Assembly: GCA_905373475.1 (NCBI GenBank)
Contig: CAJPTC010000037.1
Location: 1 to 24,552, forward strand
Length of the DNA stretch: 24,552 bases
Reading direction: 5' to 3'
From: Bacteroidia bacterium
GTDB lineage: Bacteria; Bacteroidota; Bacteroidia; Bacteroidales; CAJPTX01
Shown here: piece by piece, positions 22,050-24,552 of the stretch
How positions within the stretch are numbered: the first letter of the stretch is position 1
Layout of the letters: each line of letters opens with the position of its first letter
Translations under genes and position numbers: made by a program
The notes under the pieces: model-generated
What the model was told of the DNA's origin: nothing
What the model saw: the letters and a program-made list of their open reading frames with translations, nothing else
Database searches by the model: none

Positions 22050-24552
22050 ATGAAAAGCAGATTTAACCTTTGCATTTTGTTATCAATTATCGCGCTTGTG
22101 TTCCTCTTGAACACAGCAAAAGCGCAGATATCTACGAGTTTTTGGTTTGATGTCCCCGAGGTTACGCGTGGTCACGTGATAACAGATCCTGGACCACCCG
22201 CTACAGACAACAAAGTTCGTGTCTATCTGCACATCTCAGCAGCTTCTTCCGATCCTACTACCGTGCGTCTGGAAATGCCTGCGGAGACGGGCTTTCCGCA
22301 CCAAGATTTTGATATCCCAGGCGATGGTAAAATCAAAATAGCACTTACACGTCACGGGCTAGCTTCTCCAGCTGCTTACAATTTCGACTGGTTTGCAGTA
22401 CCCGAACAATGGACAGGAAGTCCTTATAGCACGCCTGGCAATTTGCGCTATGTTCCACAAGTGGATAGGCACAAGTACATTGAGAACGTGCTAGACTGGG
22501 CGGTTAGCGACATGTCTGATCCGCGTCCGTATTTCAACCGTACGAACAAGGGGGTACACCTTTATAGCGTGGCTTCTACATTTTCTGGCGGGAAAGATAA
22601 TTTACCCTTTAAGGCGTTCATTGAGGTGGCAGACGGTGCAAATCGCGACCTCATGGTTTTGAAGGGTGAATCTGCCGAGGGAACGCAGTTTTCTATTCCT
22701 ATGCAGAATAATTATGCCCTGAATGACTCTCGTTACAACAAAATGCTTTGTTCCCCTTACCGTTCGTTCAACATTACGGCAACAGCTGACAATACGTTGG
22801 TTGAGATTACCGTGAAAAATCCTATCTGGATTCGCACGAATGGTAACCACTACCATGGTAAGTTAGGGAATGTGTTGTCAGCTGGCACACACAAGGTCGT
22901 TTTAGATCGAGGGCAAACTTGTATCGTAACCCCTCACGATGAGAAATTTACTTCTGGAAGTTTAGGGTCTGCGCATTATGGTATGCCAGATGCTTACCAA
23001 GTTTCGCGCGAAGCAAATAAGACTTTGGAAGGCTCGTATGTGCGTTCTGTAACCGATGTGCCTGGCTATTCTGGAGGTAAGATCGTAATTTCTTACCAAG
23101 AGCAGCTACTGAACGGGTGGAATCCAGACATTGCTATGGATCAGCTTATTCCCAATGATGTGGCGGGCTATAATTATGGAATTATTCGTGGGCGTCGTGT
23201 ACCTAACCTCGATCTCGAACGTGCTTACGTGGTGGCTACTGAGGATGGTACTGTTGTTAATATGGCAGGCTTCCCTGCCGTATCTTTATCAAAGAATCAG
23301 CAAACCTCTTTTCGTTTGAATGGTAACGGGAAAGATTCCTACTCGTTGTCTTCCAATAAACCGATACAGGTATTTCACCTCTCTGGAACAGATGCGTCTA
23401 CGCAAGGACAACGTGCGGGAGGGGTAGTGCCACCGCTTTCAACAGAAGAGACATGTATTGGTTCTAAGGTAGTCGATTTTAGTCGTAGTATGGATCATCC
23501 GTTCAATTTTATCCTGAATGTGGCTGCCTTTCAGCACCCAACAGATCCTACACTACGCGCTATTGGACATTTCAAGCTCCAAAAATCTGTAAATGGTTCG
23601 CTTTTTGCCGATGTAACAGGACCTGAACTTGCGGTGCAGAATCACCTCAATAATCCCGCTAATTGGAAACCCTTCCCCAGTTTGAATGCTGCTATTGCTA
23701 AATGGCAGTGGCTCTCGGTTAACACAGATGCACTAGTGTCAGGAAACCCAGATATTATGCAGGTTTATGCCGATGTGGCGCGTACACAGATTGTAGCCTA
23801 TCGGCTTATAAACACAGCCAATGTTTTTCAACTAGGTGTCTTGAACGGACACGGAGAGCATGATGCACTCTACGGCTATTTCTCCGATTTCCGTAAGGTA
23901 GAAGTCGGTGTCCAGGTGAAGGATAACGCTGGTGCAACCATCAGCGGGGGACAGATCCCTATATGCCGTGGCGACAATGTAGAGCTCGATGCTGGGGTCG
24001 GTTTACAGTATGCTCGCTATTCGTGGACGCCTCCTAAATATCTTTCCTCTACTACAGATGCGAAGGTGAAAGTCCTAAATCCGAAAGTCTCCACGCAGTA
24101 TACAGTAACTGTGACGGGGTATTGCGATTTTTCGCCTACTGCTCAGATCAGCATTGAAGTATCGCCCATCATCGAGGCGTACATGTCCGGAACTTCAGTA
24201 CTTTGTGGCACTGGCGAAGTGCCCATAGAGCTCTCGGACTTAGGAGGTGCGAATAAGCTCAACCTCCTTTTGATGAAGGAGCTTACACCTTTTATCCCGC
24301 CTGCTACACCTCCAACCTACGATACGCCCGAATTGCTCGGAAACGTGAACCTCGTTGACGAAACCTATGAAAAGGTATTGAATTTCACCAACTTGGTTTC
24401 AAGCGAGGAGCGTTATTTGGTGCGCGCTACGCTATCTAACAACGGGTGTACGCAGGTACTTGAACACAATATAAGCCAATTCCCCCGTCTCAAGAAACCC
24501 GTTTTAGGCTTTTTGGGCGACCCTTATCCGATTCCCGTTCCCCCACCCGCGC
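22050..24552 (+). CDS. Large secreted Ig-repeat surface protein, 5' part (runs off the window)
   Basis: An open frame of 834 codons without a stop, cut by the window end. The ATG at 22050 follows a ribosome site AGAAGG at 22039-22044 and begins a clean signal peptide (residues 1-25, KSRF then hydrophobic, ending TAKA). Residues of about 27-600 form a beta-rich region; the segment with VTDVPGYSGGKIVISYQEQ and a later TDPTLR..GHFKLQ pattern resembles the IgGFc-binding N-terminal type found in large Bacteroidota adhesins, though not clearly. From 636 on come Ig/PKD-like modules bounded by cysteine pairs: Cys639 to Cys692 (WTPPKYLSS..VSTQYTVTVTGYC) and Cys719 to Cys800; a third seems to start near 808. 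Such proteins are often exported by the type IX system, but its C-terminal signal would lie beyond the window. Confidence 0.8.
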   Translation, partial: MKSRFNLCILLSIIALVFLLNTAKAQISTSFWFDVPEVTRGHVITDPGPPATDNKVRVYLHISAASSDPTTVRLEMPAETGFPHQDFDIPGDGKIKIALTRHGLASPAAYNFDWFAVPEQWTGSPYSTPGNLRYVPQVDRHKYIENVLDWAVSDMSDPRPYFNRTNKGVHLYSVASTFSGGKDNLPFKAFIEVADGANRDLMVLKGESAEGTQFSIPMQNNYALNDSRYNKMLCSPYRSFNITATADNTLVEITVKNPIWIRTNGNHYHGKLGNVLSAGTHKVVLDRGQTCIVTPHDEKFTSGSLGSAHYGMPDAYQVSREANKTLEGSYVRSVTDVPGYSGGKIVISYQEQLLNGWNPDIAMDQLIPNDVAGYNYGIIRGRRVPNLDLERAYVVATEDGTVVNMAGFPAVSLSKNQQTSFRLNGNGKDSYSLSSNKPIQVFHLSGTDASTQGQRAGGVVPPLSTEETCIGSKVVDFSRSMDHPFNFILNVAAFQHPTDPTLRAIGHFKLQKSVNGSLFADVTGPELAVQNHLNNPANWKPFPSLNAAIAKWQWLSVNTDALVSGNPDIMQVYADVARTQIVAYRLINTANVFQLGVLNGHGEHDALYGYFSDFRKVEVGVQVKDNAGATISGGQIPICRGDNVELDAGVGLQYARYSWTPPKYLSSTTDAKVKVLNPKVSTQYTVTVTGYCDFSPTAQISIEVSPIIEAYMSGTSVLCGTGEVPIELSDLGGANKLNLLLMKELTPFIPPATPPTYDTPELLGNVNLVDETYEKVLNFTNLVSSEERYLVRATLSNNGCTQVLEHNISQFPRLKKPVLGFLGDPYPIPVPPPA

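Noticed and set aside
23131..23319. Plus-strand frame of 62 codons near the window end
   Set aside because: It is out of frame with the long open surface-protein gene that starts at 22050 and has no support of its own.

Overview
The window reads as chromosomal DNA of a member of the Bacteroidota, most likely of the order Bacteroidales. Reasons: promoter-like boxes of the form TAnnTTTG stand before several genes; the gene set (SiaC/DUF1987 protein, TPR and LptC genes behind coaX, CNNM/CorC protein, gyrA followed by a TPR gene, propeller sensor with triple-tyrosine domain, S9 lipoprotein peptidase, Ig-repeat surface protein) is typical of that phylum; base composition looks intermediate. The genus cannot be fixed from the sequence. 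The gene content resembles Porphyromonas-like bacteria, but this is only an impression.

Layout. 1-2340: a lipoprotein S9 peptidase with its own promoter box and a strong terminator. 2341-2930: a candidate promoter followed by two 11-bp direct repeats, then a small SiaC-family phosphoprotein. 3031-11943: a long plus-strand cluster of tightly spaced genes: mfd, coaX, an outer-membrane beta-barrel gene, a TPR gene, lptC, a 65-residue membrane protein and a CNNM/CorC family gene. It joins repair, coenzyme A synthesis and envelope functions. 12129-17433 (minus strand): a UbiD-family decarboxylase followed by a 1102-residue membrane sensor that has a periplasmic propeller and a cytoplasmic SpoIIE/PP2C phosphatase. 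The sensor gene meets the CNNM gene convergently. 17434-17555: a divergent promoter region with an inverted repeat. 17556-21496: gyrA, a periplasmic TPR gene and a clear terminator. 21497-22049: a gene-free stretch with a dense cluster of palindromic repeats. 22050 to the end: the first 834 codons of a large secreted Ig-repeat protein that runs off the window.

How they may work together. Most genes are housekeeping (Mfd, CoaX, GyrA, UbiD) or envelope related (LptC, TPR proteins, beta-barrel, peptidase). The most suggestive pairing is the SiaC-like protein, which keeps the threonine that is phosphorylated in Pseudomonas SiaC, with the PP2C sensor phosphatase in the same window. In the Sia system a PP2C phosphatase acts on SiaC. 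No kinase partner is visible, so the link is only a hypothesis. No tRNA, rRNA, transposase, phage gene or CRISPR array was seen.
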